Assembly: GCA_016199745.1 (NCBI GenBank) | Contig: JACQFZ010000047.1 | Coordinates: 1 to 52,093, forward strand | Source: Gammaproteobacteria bacterium | Lineage (GTDB): Bacteria; Pseudomonadota; Gammaproteobacteria; Acidiferrobacterales; Sulfurifustaceae | Direction: 5' to 3' | Length of the DNA stretch: 52,093 nt | Shown here: one piece after another, positions 1 through 8,061 of the stretch | Numbering within the stretch: position 1 is the first letter of the stretch | Layout of the letters: every line of letters starts with the position of its first letter | Notes under the pieces: model-generated | Database searches by the model: none | What the model saw: only the letters and a program-made list of their open reading frames with translations | Told to the model about the DNA's origin: nothing | Made by a program: the position numbers and the translations under genes

Positions 1-140
1 AACAAGAACGCGTTGCGACGACGGCGGCGCCCCTGTCGGATCCACCGTTCTAGGAAAATACCTCGTGCCGGTTTCTGTTTCCGACGAATTCGCTCAGGCG
101 CTTGCCAGCATTTAGGCGCGGATTTGGACCGCCACTAACA
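1..140. repeat. 140-bp terminal inverted repeat, left copy (possible end of an insertion sequence)
   Basis: Bases 1-140 are the exact reverse complement of 51954-52093; the match stops at base 141. To the right of it the sequence becomes the 3' part of an hcp gene with no transition, so the repeat interrupts that gene. Read outward from the junction the repeat begins TGTTAGTGGCGG; a 5'-TG terminus is usual for several IS families (IS3, IS21, IS481). On the plus strand one frame is open from base 2 to a TAG at 113-115, 25 bp before the junction, as expected for the end of a transposase gene, but the 37 residues are not recognisable to me. An assembly cause is also possible, since an exact 140-base overlap equals k-1 for k=141. 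Confidence 0.85.
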
Positions 141-220
141 ATACACCGTATGACGATAAAGGTCTCGCTCAAGCGCCTATCGCAGTTGCTTTTGACACTG
201 CGACCAACACTAGACGCTGA
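140..220 (+). pseudogene. hcp: 3' fragment of hcp (T6SS tube protein), truncated
   Basis: The frame ending at TGA 218-220 encodes TPYDDKGLAQAPIAVAFDTA followed by TNTRR. This matches the C-terminus of the intact Hcp at the other end of the window (TPYDEDGKILSPIAVGFNTA then TNTKS). About 25 C-terminal residues remain; everything upstream is replaced by the 140-bp terminal repeat. Hcp forms the hexameric tube of the type VI secretion system and carries small effectors in its lumen, so this fragment identifies the two genes downstream as an Hcp-linked effector and its immunity protein. The break falls exactly at the repeat junction. Confidence 0.8.
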
Positions 221-269
221 TAGAAATTCCGTCGCTTAATCAAAAAACCGAACAACAGGGAATGAGTTC

Positions 270-896
270 ATGACCATCGACAAAACTGTAGACGGTGTAA
301 CGTACCGGGAAGTATCAGTTGAAGCATTCAAAAGGGGGTTGTTTCGTTTGGCCGGCGAGGACATCAAAAAAGCCGAGGAACTTTTCGAGGAATTCAAGGA
401 AGCCTACATCGAAGAAGTGATTCGTACTGCAAACGCAGAAAAAGAAGGAAAACCCCCCGCGCAGCTTGTCTTGGAACGGGTGGGAGTTCGCGAACGGCGG
501 CGACACCTGCGAAAACTCAACTCAAACATGAAAAAAGCAGGAATGCGTCGACCGCCGAATACCGCAGCACATCATATCGCGTCATGGCATGATATAGAGG
601 CCGAACAGGCGCGAGAAATTCTCCGACAATACGGAATTGATACTGATGATGCATGCAACGGGGTGTACATGCCGCGGAACACCAATTTTGTCCCGCATCC
701 GGACATGCCAGCGGCTTATGCTCATTCAAAAATACACACTGATGTTTATTACGTAAACCTTACATTTCTGCTTGAAGAAATGGCTAAAAGGTCGGAAACA
801 ACGAAAGCGAATATGGTTGCCCTATTGCAGACGATCGCAAAGCAACTGACGGAAGGAACGTTTCCGATTCATACAAGACTCGATGGGCAAGGCTGA
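270..896 (+). CDS. AHH-family nuclease toxin, probable Hcp-delivered T6SS effector
   Basis: The product has 208 residues. The C-terminal half carries the signature of the AHH nucleases (HNH/endonuclease VII superfamily): A100-H101-H102 followed by ARxIL, GID, N130-G131-V, LP-like MPRN, H152-SKIH156 and Y160-Y161. The two-histidine start and the HSKxHTxxYY block are the catalytic and metal-binding core of this family, which is predicted to cut nucleic acid. Residues 20-90 are charged and helical and may be the part that contacts Hcp. There is no signal peptide, which suits loading into the T6SS tube. The gene lies 50 bp after the hcp remnant, has GGGA ahead of its ATG, and is followed 13 bp later by the immunity gene. 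The nuclease family is clear; delivery by T6SS is inferred from context. Confidence 0.85.
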   Translation: MTIDKTVDGVTYREVSVEAFKRGLFRLAGEDIKKAEELFEEFKEAYIEEVIRTANAEKEGKPPAQLVLERVGVRERRRHLRKLNSNMKKAGMRRPPNTAAHHIASWHDIEAEQAREILRQYGIDTDDACNGVYMPRNTNFVPHPDMPAAYAHSKIHTDVYYVNLTFLLEEMAKRSETTKANMVALLQTIAKQLTEGTFPIHTRLDGQG

Positions 897-909
897 GAGG
901 GCTTGAGCA

Positions 910-1515
910 ATGACAGTTTACCTACTAGATACCGTTACCAACGATACCAAGTTGGGCAAGTTAGTGTTTGCTCATGAAATTAAGCCGGACGACGACTCGC
1001 ATCAGTTCAAGGGCCAATCAAAGAAAGACAACTGGAAACCTTTGCAATTTTCTTGGCGCTTAAAACCAAATCAAAAACGCCAGAACTTGACTATCAATGA
1101 CTTCGTGCTGGTCTTTGGTGCAGGTAACTACATCGCATTAAACGAGAAAGCCAAAACCGTTCTTGAGCCGGCTTTGGATGGTGACGCGGAGTATCTGCCG
1201 ATTGAAATTAAGGATGAACAGTCGGATCGGTGGTATCTAATTAATGTGATCCATCGGTTAGACAATGTAGTGGATTACGAGAAAAGCCACTATATGGATC
1301 TTGTGGATGGAAGCCGCATTCTACAGCGCCCTGTTTTTATTGAGCGGAATATTCCGAACGATCGGGTATTTGTGTATCCAAATACCTACAACAGACCGAT
1401 AGCCAAGGGCGAATTTCTGAAAGAACTGGTAGCCGCTCACAAGCTTACCGGCCTAAATTTCCTCCCGGCTGAGACCGTAGAGGCCGGCCCGTTGCCAAAG
1501 AGCGCGGCCGGTTAG
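910..1515 (+). CDS. Imm11-like (DUF1629) immunity protein
   Basis: The 201-residue protein follows the toxin gene directly. It has the layout of the Imm11/DUF1629 family: an early DF-x-LVF segment, then WYLINVIHRLDNVVDYEKS near residues 115-132 (the family has YYLLN...LDCLDxExS), then VFIERNIPNDRVFVYPN, and a C-terminal FLKELVAAHKLTGLNFLP that matches the family ending (xxLKxALEAAxLTGxxF). Imm11 proteins are known from polymorphic toxin loci, where they neutralise the neighbouring toxin in the cytoplasm. It presumably binds the AHH nuclease. A rho-independent terminator follows, so toxin and immunity form the end of one transcription unit. Confidence 0.75.
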   Translation: MTVYLLDTVTNDTKLGKLVFAHEIKPDDDSHQFKGQSKKDNWKPLQFSWRLKPNQKRQNLTINDFVLVFGAGNYIALNEKAKTVLEPALDGDAEYLPIEIKDEQSDRWYLINVIHRLDNVVDYEKSHYMDLVDGSRILQRPVFIERNIPNDRVFVYPNTYNRPIAKGEFLKELVAAHKLTGLNFLPAETVEAGPLPKSAAG

Positions 1516-1526
1516 TCGACCTCATA

Positions 1527-1568
1527 GCGGGCGCGTTGCGAATACATCACGCGCCCCGCGCTTTTTTC
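1527..1568 (+). terminator. Rho-independent terminator of the AHH/Imm11 unit
   Basis: A GC-rich stem (GCGGGCGCGT pairing with ACGCGCCCCGC around a 12-base loop) is followed by a run of six T. It lies 11 bp after the immunity stop codon. Confidence 0.8.
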
Positions 1569-1658
1569 TTTCGCAATTCCTGTCGTATCCCTATGAGAAA
1601 CCGAGGCAACAGCGCTTCATCCCCTTTTAGCTAGATACAACGGGATTGGAAATGGTCT

Positions 1659-4600
1659 CTAGTGAAAATCCCGCGACTCCGTCTTGAGTTTACCCAAGAG
1701 CAACGTCAAGTCGACCAGTCGGCGCGCGACCACATGTTGCACTTCGCCTTCTCGCTGCAGCGTGCCGATAACACCGAACAGGCGCGACTGCAATAGTTCG
1801 CGGCGTTGGCGCGTCGATACGCTTTTCCAAATGACCAAATTGCTGTGGCCGGTTTCGTCTTCGATCGTGACGAAGATCACGCCTTTCGCCGAGCTTGGGT
1901 GTTGGCGCGAGACGACGATACCGGCGATGCGGATAGGATCGCCGTGCGCGACCGCTCGCGACTCAGCGGCAGTGCGCCAACCGTCGGCGGCGAGACGCGG
2001 CCGCAACAATGCCAGCGGGTGGCGTCGCAACGTAAGCCCGATACTGTCGTAGTCGGCAACGATGTTGTCGCCTTCGGTCGGTACGGGTAACAGCGGTAAC
2101 GCTTCGGTGATCGGCGTTTTCTCGAGCAATGGCGACGACGCCTCGACGCCGGCAACGGCCCAGTGAGCGTGATGGCGATGCGCCGCCAATCCGCGCAATG
2201 CGTCGGCATTTGCCAACGCGTTCAGCTCGCGACGATTGAGATCGGCGCGACGCGCTAAATCTTCGACCTGAGTAAACACGGCCTCGCACCGTCGCTGCAC
2301 GACACGTGCGGCCGCTACCGGCGATAGGCCGCTCACCATGCGCAATCCCAAACGTACCGCCGGGCCACGGTCGGTTTGTTCGAGGGTGCAATCCCAATCG
2401 CTGATGCGCACATCCACCGGCCGCACCTCGACATCGTGACGGCGTGCATCTTGCACCAACTGCGGCGGCGCATAAAAACCCATCGGCTGGCTGTTCAACA
2501 GCGCCGCCAGAAATGCCGCCGGCTCATAGCGCTTGATCCAAGACGAGACATACACGAGCAAAGCGAACGAGGCGGCGTGCGATTCCGGAAAACCGTAATC
2601 GCCGAAGCCCAAGATTTGGTCGAAGATCCGACGCGCATACTCTTCTGGGTAGCCGCGCTGGCGCATGCCGTCGATCAATTTACGCTCGAACGTTTCGACG
2701 CCGCCGCGGTGGCGGAAGGTCGCCATCGACCGACGCAGCTGATCGGCCTCGCCCGGCGTGAAACCGGCGGCGACGGTCGCGAGCTTGATGACTTGCTCCT
2801 GAAAGATCGGTACACCCAGCGTACGCCCCAATACGTCTTCGACTTCCGGTGACGGATAATCGACCGGCTCGAGCTTCTGCCGCCGGCGCAGATAAGGATG
2901 CACCATCTTGCCCTGGATCGGACCGGGACGAACGATCGCTACCTCGACGACCAAATCGTAAAACTTTTGCGGCCTCAAGCGCGGCAGCATCGACATTTGC
3001 GCGCGCGATTCGATTTGGAAAACGCCGACGGTATCGGCGTTGCTGATCATCTTGTAAACCTTAGGATCTTCTGGTGGCAAGGAATCGATGGTCCAGCGTC
3101 GACCGCTGTACTGCGCGATCAAATCGAAGCTCTTGCGAATCGCCGTCAACATGCCGAGCGCGAGGCAATCGACCTTGAGCAGACCGAGCGCGTCGAGGTC
3201 GTCCTTGTCCCACTGAATCACCGTGCGCCCCGGCATCGATGCGTTTTCGATCGGCACTAGGCGCGACAGCTTGTCGCGCGCGATCACAAAGCCGCCGACG
3301 TGTTGCGATAGATGCCGTGGAAAACCGACTAGCGTGCGCACCAAGCCGCCGAGCAATTGCAGCTTCGGATTGCTCGGATCGAATCCCGCCTCCAGCAACC
3401 GTTCCGGCTCCAGCTTGCGGCCGTCCCACCATTGCAGATTCTTCGCCAGTCGATCAACCTGCTCGAGGTCGAACCCCAGTGCCTTGCCGACGTCGCGGAT
3501 GGCGCTGCGTGTCCGATAAGAAATTACCGTCGCCGCCAAGGCGGCGCGGTCGCGGCCGTATTTTTCGTAGACATATTGGATCACCTCTTCGCGCCGCTCG
3601 TGCTCGAAGTCGACGTCGATATCGGGCGGCTCGTTGCGCTCGCGCGAAAGGAAGCGCTCGAACAATACTTCCATTTTCGCCGGATCGACTTCGGTAATGC
3701 CGAGGACGTAACACACCGCCGAGTTGGCCGACGATCCGCGTCCCTGGCAGAGGATCTGGCGACGACGAGCGAAGTGCACGACGTCATAGACGGTGAGGAA
3801 AAACGGCTCGTACCTGAGATCGCGGATGATGCTGAGCTCGTTCTCGATCAGACCACGCACCTTCACTGACTCGCCGGCCGGCCAACGCCAGCGGATGCCG
3901 CGCTCGGTGAGCGTTCGCAACCAACTGGTCGGCGTTTCGCCGGCCGGCACTAGTTCTTCGGGATATTCGTAGCGCAACTCGGTGAGCGAAAAGCGGCAAC
4001 GATCGGCGACAACCAGCGTTTCTGCCAACAGCTCGGGCGGATAAAGCGCGGCCAGCCGTTGTTGGCGGCGCAAACTGTGCTCGGCATTGGCCGCGAGCTG
4101 GTGGCCGACGTTAGCCAACGGCACACCGAGACGAATGGCGGCAAGCGTGTCATGCAATGGACGGCGTTCACGCCGATGCATCTGTACGTTGCCGGCGGCT
4201 ACCAGCGGCAGCTGCAACGATCGGCCGAGGCGGCGCAACTGCTCCAATCGTTCGCGATCGCGACCGTCGAGTCGCGACTCGAAAACCACCCAAGCGCGAT
4301 CGGCGAAGACGTCGCGCAGCCAGGCGCCATGCGTCACCTCGCTGGAATCGTCCGCTAACCATAGCGCCAGACAACGCGCCGCCAACGCCATCACATCGTT
4401 GCAACTTAAACGGTACTCGCCCTTATCAGCGCCGCGACGACCCTGCGTGATGAGCTCCGACAAATCGCCGTAGGCGACGCGATCGGGCGCGAGCAAAATT
4501 AATCGCAATCCATCGATCAGTTTTAATTCGCTGCCGATGATTAACTGGAACCCAAGGTCGCGCGCAGGGATGTGGGCGCGTACGACGCCGGCGAGCGAGC

Positions 4601-4721
4601 ATTCGTCGGTAAGCGCGAGCGCGCGATAACCGAGCACATGCGCCGTCGCCACTAATTCTTCGGGACGCGAGGCGCCGCGCAGAAAACTGAAATTGGAGAT
4701 GGCGTGAAGTTCGGCGTACAT
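1659..4721 (-). CDS. dnaE2: Error-prone DNA polymerase III alpha subunit DnaE2 (ImuC)
   Basis: The product has 1,020 residues, the usual length of DnaE2 and shorter than replicative DnaE. The N-terminus (MYAELHAISNFSFLRGAS) is the start of the PHP domain. The C-family polymerase core shows PDIDVDF and LKVDCLALGMLTAIR, which hold the catalytic aspartates. Near the C-terminus an OB-fold region is recognisable (VSRQHPSSAKGVIFVTIEDE). DnaE2 performs translesion synthesis during the SOS response together with ImuB, which links it to the sliding clamp. The gene is the last of the lexA-imuA-imuB-dnaE2 cluster but is separated from imuB by 244 bp containing a large G-rich inverted repeat, so its expression may be reduced or partly independent. 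Confidence 0.97.
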   Translation of the reverse strand: MYAELHAISNFSFLRGASRPEELVATAHVLGYRALALTDECSLAGVVRAHIPARDLGFQLIIGSELKLIDGLRLILLAPDRVAYGDLSELITQGRRGADKGEYRLSCNDVMALAARCLALWLADDSSEVTHGAWLRDVFADRAWVVFESRLDGRDRERLEQLRRLGRSLQLPLVAAGNVQMHRRERRPLHDTLAAIRLGVPLANVGHQLAANAEHSLRRQQRLAALYPPELLAETLVVADRCRFSLTELRYEYPEELVPAGETPTSWLRTLTERGIRWRWPAGESVKVRGLIENELSIIRDLRYEPFFLTVYDVVHFARRRQILCQGRGSSANSAVCYVLGITEVDPAKMEVLFERFLSRERNEPPDIDVDFEHERREEVIQYVYEKYGRDRAALAATVISYRTRSAIRDVGKALGFDLEQVDRLAKNLQWWDGRKLEPERLLEAGFDPSNPKLQLLGGLVRTLVGFPRHLSQHVGGFVIARDKLSRLVPIENASMPGRTVIQWDKDDLDALGLLKVDCLALGMLTAIRKSFDLIAQYSGRRWTIDSLPPEDPKVYKMISNADTVGVFQIESRAQMSMLPRLRPQKFYDLVVEVAIVRPGPIQGKMVHPYLRRRQKLEPVDYPSPEVEDVLGRTLGVPIFQEQVIKLATVAAGFTPGEADQLRRSMATFRHRGGVETFERKLIDGMRQRGYPEEYARRIFDQILGFGDYGFPESHAASFALLVYVSSWIKRYEPAAFLAALLNSQPMGFYAPPQLVQDARRHDVEVRPVDVRISDWDCTLEQTDRGPAVRLGLRMVSGLSPVAAARVVQRRCEAVFTQVEDLARRADLNRRELNALANADALRGLAAHRHHAHWAVAGVEASSPLLEKTPITEALPLLPVPTEGDNIVADYDSIGLTLRRHPLALLRPRLAADGWRTAAESRAVAHGDPIRIAGIVVSRQHPSSAKGVIFVTIEDETGHSNLVIWKSVSTRQRRELLQSRLFGVIGTLQREGEVQHVVARRLVDLTLLLGKLKTESRDFH

Positions 4722-4750
4722 GTTTTACATCCACCCCGCACACCGGCCTT

Positions 4751-4867
4751 CGCTCTCCCCTCCCCCCTTGCGGGGGAGGGGCAGGGGGAGAGGGGGAGTC
4801 ATAAAAAACTGCTGCCGATACGAAGCCCCCTCTCCCCTGTCCCCTCCCCCGCAAGGGGGGAGGGGGA
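4751..4867. repeat. G-rich intergenic inverted repeat (about 45-bp arms)
   Basis: Two near-identical arms in inverted orientation, made of runs such as CCCCTCCCCCCTTGCGGGGG and GGGGAGAGGGGG, flank a 27-base spacer with AAAAAA. Each arm is itself a small hairpin around TTGC. It fills the gap between imuB and dnaE2. A related element occurs at 31889-31999. The arrangement resembles the dispersed REP-like repeats of many proteobacteria; the G runs could also fold as quadruplexes. Confidence 0.8.
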
Positions 4868-4965
4868 CGTGGCGTTTTAGAGGAGAGGTTGCAGTTCTGG
4901 CGGAGCACCCCGCAATTACATTTATTACATCGATGATCATCGTGCCCAAAGGGCGCGATTCATTC

Positions 4966-6396
4966 TTACCCGAATATCCCATGCAAGAACCACGCACCGT
5001 CGCCGAGTTGCCGATAAACCCAGAACCGGCCACCGCCCGGATGATGCGCCACATAATAATCGCGGGTGATGTCATCACCGTCCCACCAACCCGATTCGAT
5101 GCGCTCGCGATCGGGCGCCAACGTTAACGGCCCGTCGAGCCACGGCTTAGCTTCTTTGGTCGTCAATGCCAGCGGTTCCGGCAATAACCACAACGGCCGC
5201 TGACCGTATTCGCCGCTACTGTCGGCGGCACCCGGCGATACGGTACGCCAAGCGCGCTCGGGCCGATGATCGGCCACGGCGTCGATACCGCGCACTGCCT
5301 CGCGTCCGAGGCGAGCACTTAGTCGATCGATCAACGCCGCGGTCGACTCGGTCGAGGACTTAGCCGAGCGGAATAAATCGTCGTTGCGCAACACCATCGG
5401 CATCAGTGCGCCGCTATCGAGCACGATCTCTTCCACCGCTTCGGGCAACGGCGTGCGCCCGAGCAATTCTCGAAACAACGATTGCAAATGCGTCGCGCGG
5501 CGTGTCGGTTGCGTGAGATTGAGATCGACGACAGTGGCTGGCCGATGTGCGTGCCGCAGCATCAGCTTGAGCTCGGTCGTGCCGGCATTGCGCGCCAACA
5601 TGAAACCTTCGAGCTCGCGCAACAATCGGTGCAACGCAAACAGCAGCCGCTCGGCCTCCAACACCGGCGCCGGTAACGACAACACACCGTGATAGTGCGC
5701 CGGCGGCACAAACGCGACCCGCGGATCGGGCGTGCGGCCGAGGGCTCGATCGAGCACATCGACCAACATAGGCCCAAGCCGACGCCGCAATCCGGCACGC
5801 GGTAGACGTTGCACGTGGCCGAGCGTGAGCACACCGACGCGCGCCAGCAACGCTCGCTCCTCGGCAGCGAGATCGAGCACTTTCAACGGCAGCCGCGCGA
5901 GCGCGCTGGCGAGCTCCGCTTCATGAATGACGCGGCTGCCGGCGCCGGCACTGGCGAGCCAGGTCGCCGCCAACGGCGTCGGCGCCAGCGCCAGTTGCGC
6001 GGCAAAACCCAATTCGTCCAGACCGCACCGCACTTTATAAAGAAGCCGCTCGATGCTGATAAACAACCGGCAACTGCCCTCGACCTCGAGCACCAACGCC
6101 TGCGGTGGCACCAAGCTCACGATCGATGTGAATTGCAATGCCCACGCCGCCAACCGTTCCAGCAACGCACGCTCGGCGACAATATCGCGCGTTTGCAGCT
6201 GCAGGTCGTGTGCCAAGGTATGCGCCGCGGCGACACTCATGCCGTTGTCGATGCCGGCGCGACGCCCGGCGTCATTGACCATTACGACGCGGCGGTTGCG
6301 TCCCTCCCCGTCGACGATGGCGAAGGGCGCGCGGTCATCGGCCCGCGCGAAAATTTCGAGCGCCAACCGTGGCAGATAAAGACCGAGCCAAAGCAT
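4966..6396 (-). CDS. imuB: Y-family polymerase-like protein ImuB
   Basis: The 476-residue product begins [18 protein letters not shown], the typical ImuB start, and keeps the Y-family fold through the helix-hairpin-helix part (LARVGVLTLGHVQRLPRAGL, about residues 185-205) and little-finger region. ImuB proteins lack the catalytic acidic residues of Y-family polymerases; here the first position reads WLGLYLP instead of the D-x-D-x-F type motif. Its role is as an adaptor joining DnaE2, ImuA and the beta clamp during damage-induced mutagenesis. The ATG at 6396 lies inside the 3' end of imuA (62-base overlap), which implies translational coupling. Confidence 0.93.
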   Translation of the reverse strand: MLWLGLYLPRLALEIFARADDRAPFAIVDGEGRNRRVVMVNDAGRRAGIDNGMSVAAAHTLAHDLQLQTRDIVAERALLERLAAWALQFTSIVSLVPPQALVLEVEGSCRLFISIERLLYKVRCGLDELGFAAQLALAPTPLAATWLASAGAGSRVIHEAELASALARLPLKVLDLAAEERALLARVGVLTLGHVQRLPRAGLRRRLGPMLVDVLDRALGRTPDPRVAFVPPAHYHGVLSLPAPVLEAERLLFALHRLLRELEGFMLARNAGTTELKLMLRHAHRPATVVDLNLTQPTRRATHLQSLFRELLGRTPLPEAVEEIVLDSGALMPMVLRNDDLFRSAKSSTESTAALIDRLSARLGREAVRGIDAVADHRPERAWRTVSPGAADSSGEYGQRPLWLLPEPLALTTKEAKPWLDGPLTLAPDRERIESGWWDGDDITRDYYVAHHPGGGRFWVYRQLGDGAWFLHGIFG

Positions 6397-6997
6397 TGCT
6401 CACCTCGATTCGTGCAGGCCCGACCGGCCAACCGCCGCGGCGTTTCAATACCGTGACATCCAATCCGGTCGTCGCCGGCGCCAGCTTGAGGCGCAATGCC
6501 GCCGGCGATGTCTCCACCTCTGCCGTCGGCGGCCGAAATAAAATACCGAGCGATTCGCCCGCTTCCGCCGCCAGCTGCAGGCGCCGCAACAGCGAGAACT
6601 CGAGGGTCCCAGGCCAGGCGAGCACGGCGCTGCACGTGCCTTCGCGCAGCGCCACTTCGAGCGACCATAGTTGATCTTTACGCGTGCGCGGATGCACCAA
6701 CAGCACGCGCTCGAGATTGATACCGGCTGCGCGCAATGCCGGCGCATACGGGATATACGGCGGTGCAATGAAGGCGAGCCAACGCTCTTGCTGCGACAAA
6801 CGGGCGAGTAACGGCGTTAACAATTGCAACTCACCGATGCCCGGCCGCGAATAAATAATTTCGGTCAACGCCGCCTCCGGCCACCCCGAAGGGATCAGCG
6901 CATCGAGCGCCGGAAACCCAGTCGACAAACCGCGCGCCGACGATGCCACACCTCCACGCCAAACATCCGTACGTTGCAATACGTTTTGCAGGTTCAT
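6335..6997 (-). CDS. imuA: SOS mutagenesis protein ImuA (RecA/SulA-like)
   Basis: The 220-residue product starts [15 protein letters not shown] and contains [21 protein letters not shown] and [19 protein letters not shown], both typical of ImuA, a RecA-fold protein without a full Walker motif. It acts with ImuB and DnaE2 in translesion synthesis. The chosen ATG at 6997 overlaps the lexA stop codon as ATGA; the frame stays open further upstream but through lexA coding sequence, so the longer reading is not credible. The 3' end overlaps imuB. Confidence 0.92.
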   Translation of the reverse strand: MNLQNVLQRTDVWRGGVASSARGLSTGFPALDALIPSGWPEAALTEIIYSRPGIGELQLLTPLLARLSQQERWLAFIAPPYIPYAPALRAAGINLERVLLVHPRTRKDQLWSLEVALREGTCSAVLAWPGTLEFSLLRRLQLAAEAGESLGILFRPPTAEVETSPAALRLKLAPATTGLDVTVLKRRGGWPVGPARIEVSNALARSLSATVGARNFRAGR

Positions 6998-7593
6998 GAC
7001 AGTTTCCCGTTGCGAATGAGGCCGACACCGATGCCTTCGATGGCAAACGGCGTGCGCCGCAGATCGACTTCGATGGGTTGGAATTCCGGGTTCTCCGGCA
7101 ACAGCTGCACCAGATGACCCCGGCGTTGGAAACGTTTGACGGTGACGTCGTTGTCGACGCGGGCGATCACGATCTGGCCATTGCGCGCCTCGGGTGTGCG
7201 GTACACCGCCAGTAGATCGCCATCGAGGATGCCGGCGTCGCGCATGCTTTGGCCGCGGACACGCAGCAGATAGTCGGCCGCCGGTTTGAACAACGTCATA
7301 TCGACGTTGACGCGCGCTTCGATGTTCTCCTCCGCCAGAATCGGCTGACCGGCGGCGACGCGGCCGATGATGGCGAGGCCGGCTTGCTTCAGACGAATGC
7401 CGCGCGCCGCCCCGGGTATCAGCTCGATGACGCCCTTGCGCGCTAGCGCCTTCAGGTGGTCGTCGGCGGCGTTCTGCGAGCCGAAACCAAAAGCGAGACA
7501 GATCTCCGGCCGTGTCGGCGGTCGACCGTGCTCGGCCATGTGGCGGCGAATAAAGTCGTAAATTTCTGTCTGGCGATGGGTCAGCGAATCCAT
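6994..7593 (-). CDS. lexA: LexA-family SOS repressor
   Basis: The product has 199 residues from the ATG at 7593; a GTG three codons earlier is possible. It has an N-terminal winged helix-turn-helix ([20 protein letters not shown], then [15 protein letters not shown]) and the C-terminal S24 self-cleavage domain: cleavage site A-G in GRVAAGQP, nucleophile serine in [14 protein letters not shown], and the lysine in [10 protein letters not shown]. RecA-stimulated self-cleavage relieves repression of SOS genes. It is the first gene of the lexA-imuA-imuB-dnaE2 unit and overlaps imuA by 4 bp. The palindrome at 7615-7632 should be its own operator, so the cassette is autoregulated. Confidence 0.95.
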   Translation of the reverse strand: MDSLTHRQTEIYDFIRRHMAEHGRPPTRPEICLAFGFGSQNAADDHLKALARKGVIELIPGAARGIRLKQAGLAIIGRVAAGQPILAEENIEARVNVDMTLFKPAADYLLRVRGQSMRDAGILDGDLLAVYRTPEARNGQIVIARVDNDVTVKRFQRRGHLVQLLPENPEFQPIEVDLRRTPFAIEGIGVGLIRNGKLS

Positions 7594-7614
7594 GACGCTC
7601 ACTCAAAACGGGAT

Positions 7615-7632
7615 ACTGGTAATAATACCAGT
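7615..7632. promoter_or_regulatory. Probable LexA operator upstream of lexA
   Basis: The perfect 18-bp palindrome ACTGGTAATAATACCAGT (7-bp arms, 4-bp centre) lies 22 bp ahead of the lexA ATG. It does not match the E. coli SOS box (CTGT-N8-ACAG) but resembles in form the boxes of cassette-encoded LexA proteins, such as the TTAGTAN..TACTAA type of Xanthomonas. Confidence 0.75.
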
Positions 7633-7857
7633 GATCGGTTCTCGCGCAAGCGTTCTCTCGCAATGGCGATTTACCGCTAGTTTTTAGCCGCTAAACGCGC
7701 GCCCGGGGCTGGCACGCGTCGTCAGCTAACCATTCGAACCGCCACCATCGGCCGGTGCTCCACCGGGTAAGTCAACGTCGACGCCGTGTTGACGCTCCAC
7801 CGATAACGCGTAAAACATCATGTGGCCATAACCTGCGCCATCGTTACGGGCTAAGCG

Positions 7858-7994
7858 TCGAGGCTTATAAGAAAAACAACGTGCTCGGGGTTGAAGTGAC
7901 CAGCCGCGACGTCGCCGAGCTGTGCGGCCCGTTGTTCGCGAAGACCACCGGCGCGCAGTTGCCGGTGGATGGTGGTAATGACAGAGTTATTTAG
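7858..7994 (+). pseudogene. C-terminal relic of a RhaD-type aldolase/short-chain dehydrogenase
   Basis: The frame ending at TAG 7992-7994 reads EAYKKNNVLGVEVTSRDVAE, then LCGPLFAKTTGAQLPVDGGNDRVI. This is the end of the dehydrogenase half of bifunctional rhamnulose-1-phosphate aldolase/short-chain dehydrogenase proteins, with the usual TTGAQxPVDGGN ending. No matching coding sequence lies upstream: bases 7633-7857 contain only fragments. About 45 residues of a gene normally near 700 codons remain, so it is a dead relic left by deletion, perhaps when the SOS cassette arrived. Confidence 0.75.
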
Positions 7995-7997
7995 ACA

Positions 7998-8024
7998 GAT
8001 AGGGTGCGCAATGCGCACCCTATC
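7998..8024. terminator. Perfect 13-bp hairpin, probable terminator between converging genes
   Basis: GATAGGGTGCGCA, one A, then TGCGCACCCTATC, a perfect stem with a one-base loop as written (in practice a 3-5 base loop). CCTTTC follows on the plus strand. It sits between the plus-strand relic and the end of the minus-strand I36-like gene. Confidence 0.7.
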
Positions 8025-8061
8025 CTTTCAACTCACGCTCCTGTCCGTACTGGATCGACTA

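Noticed and set aside
6998-7663. Extension of ImuA upstream to 7663
   Set aside because: The added 222 residues are an out-of-frame reading of lexA; the ATG at 6997 overlaps the lexA stop in the usual way for this cassette.
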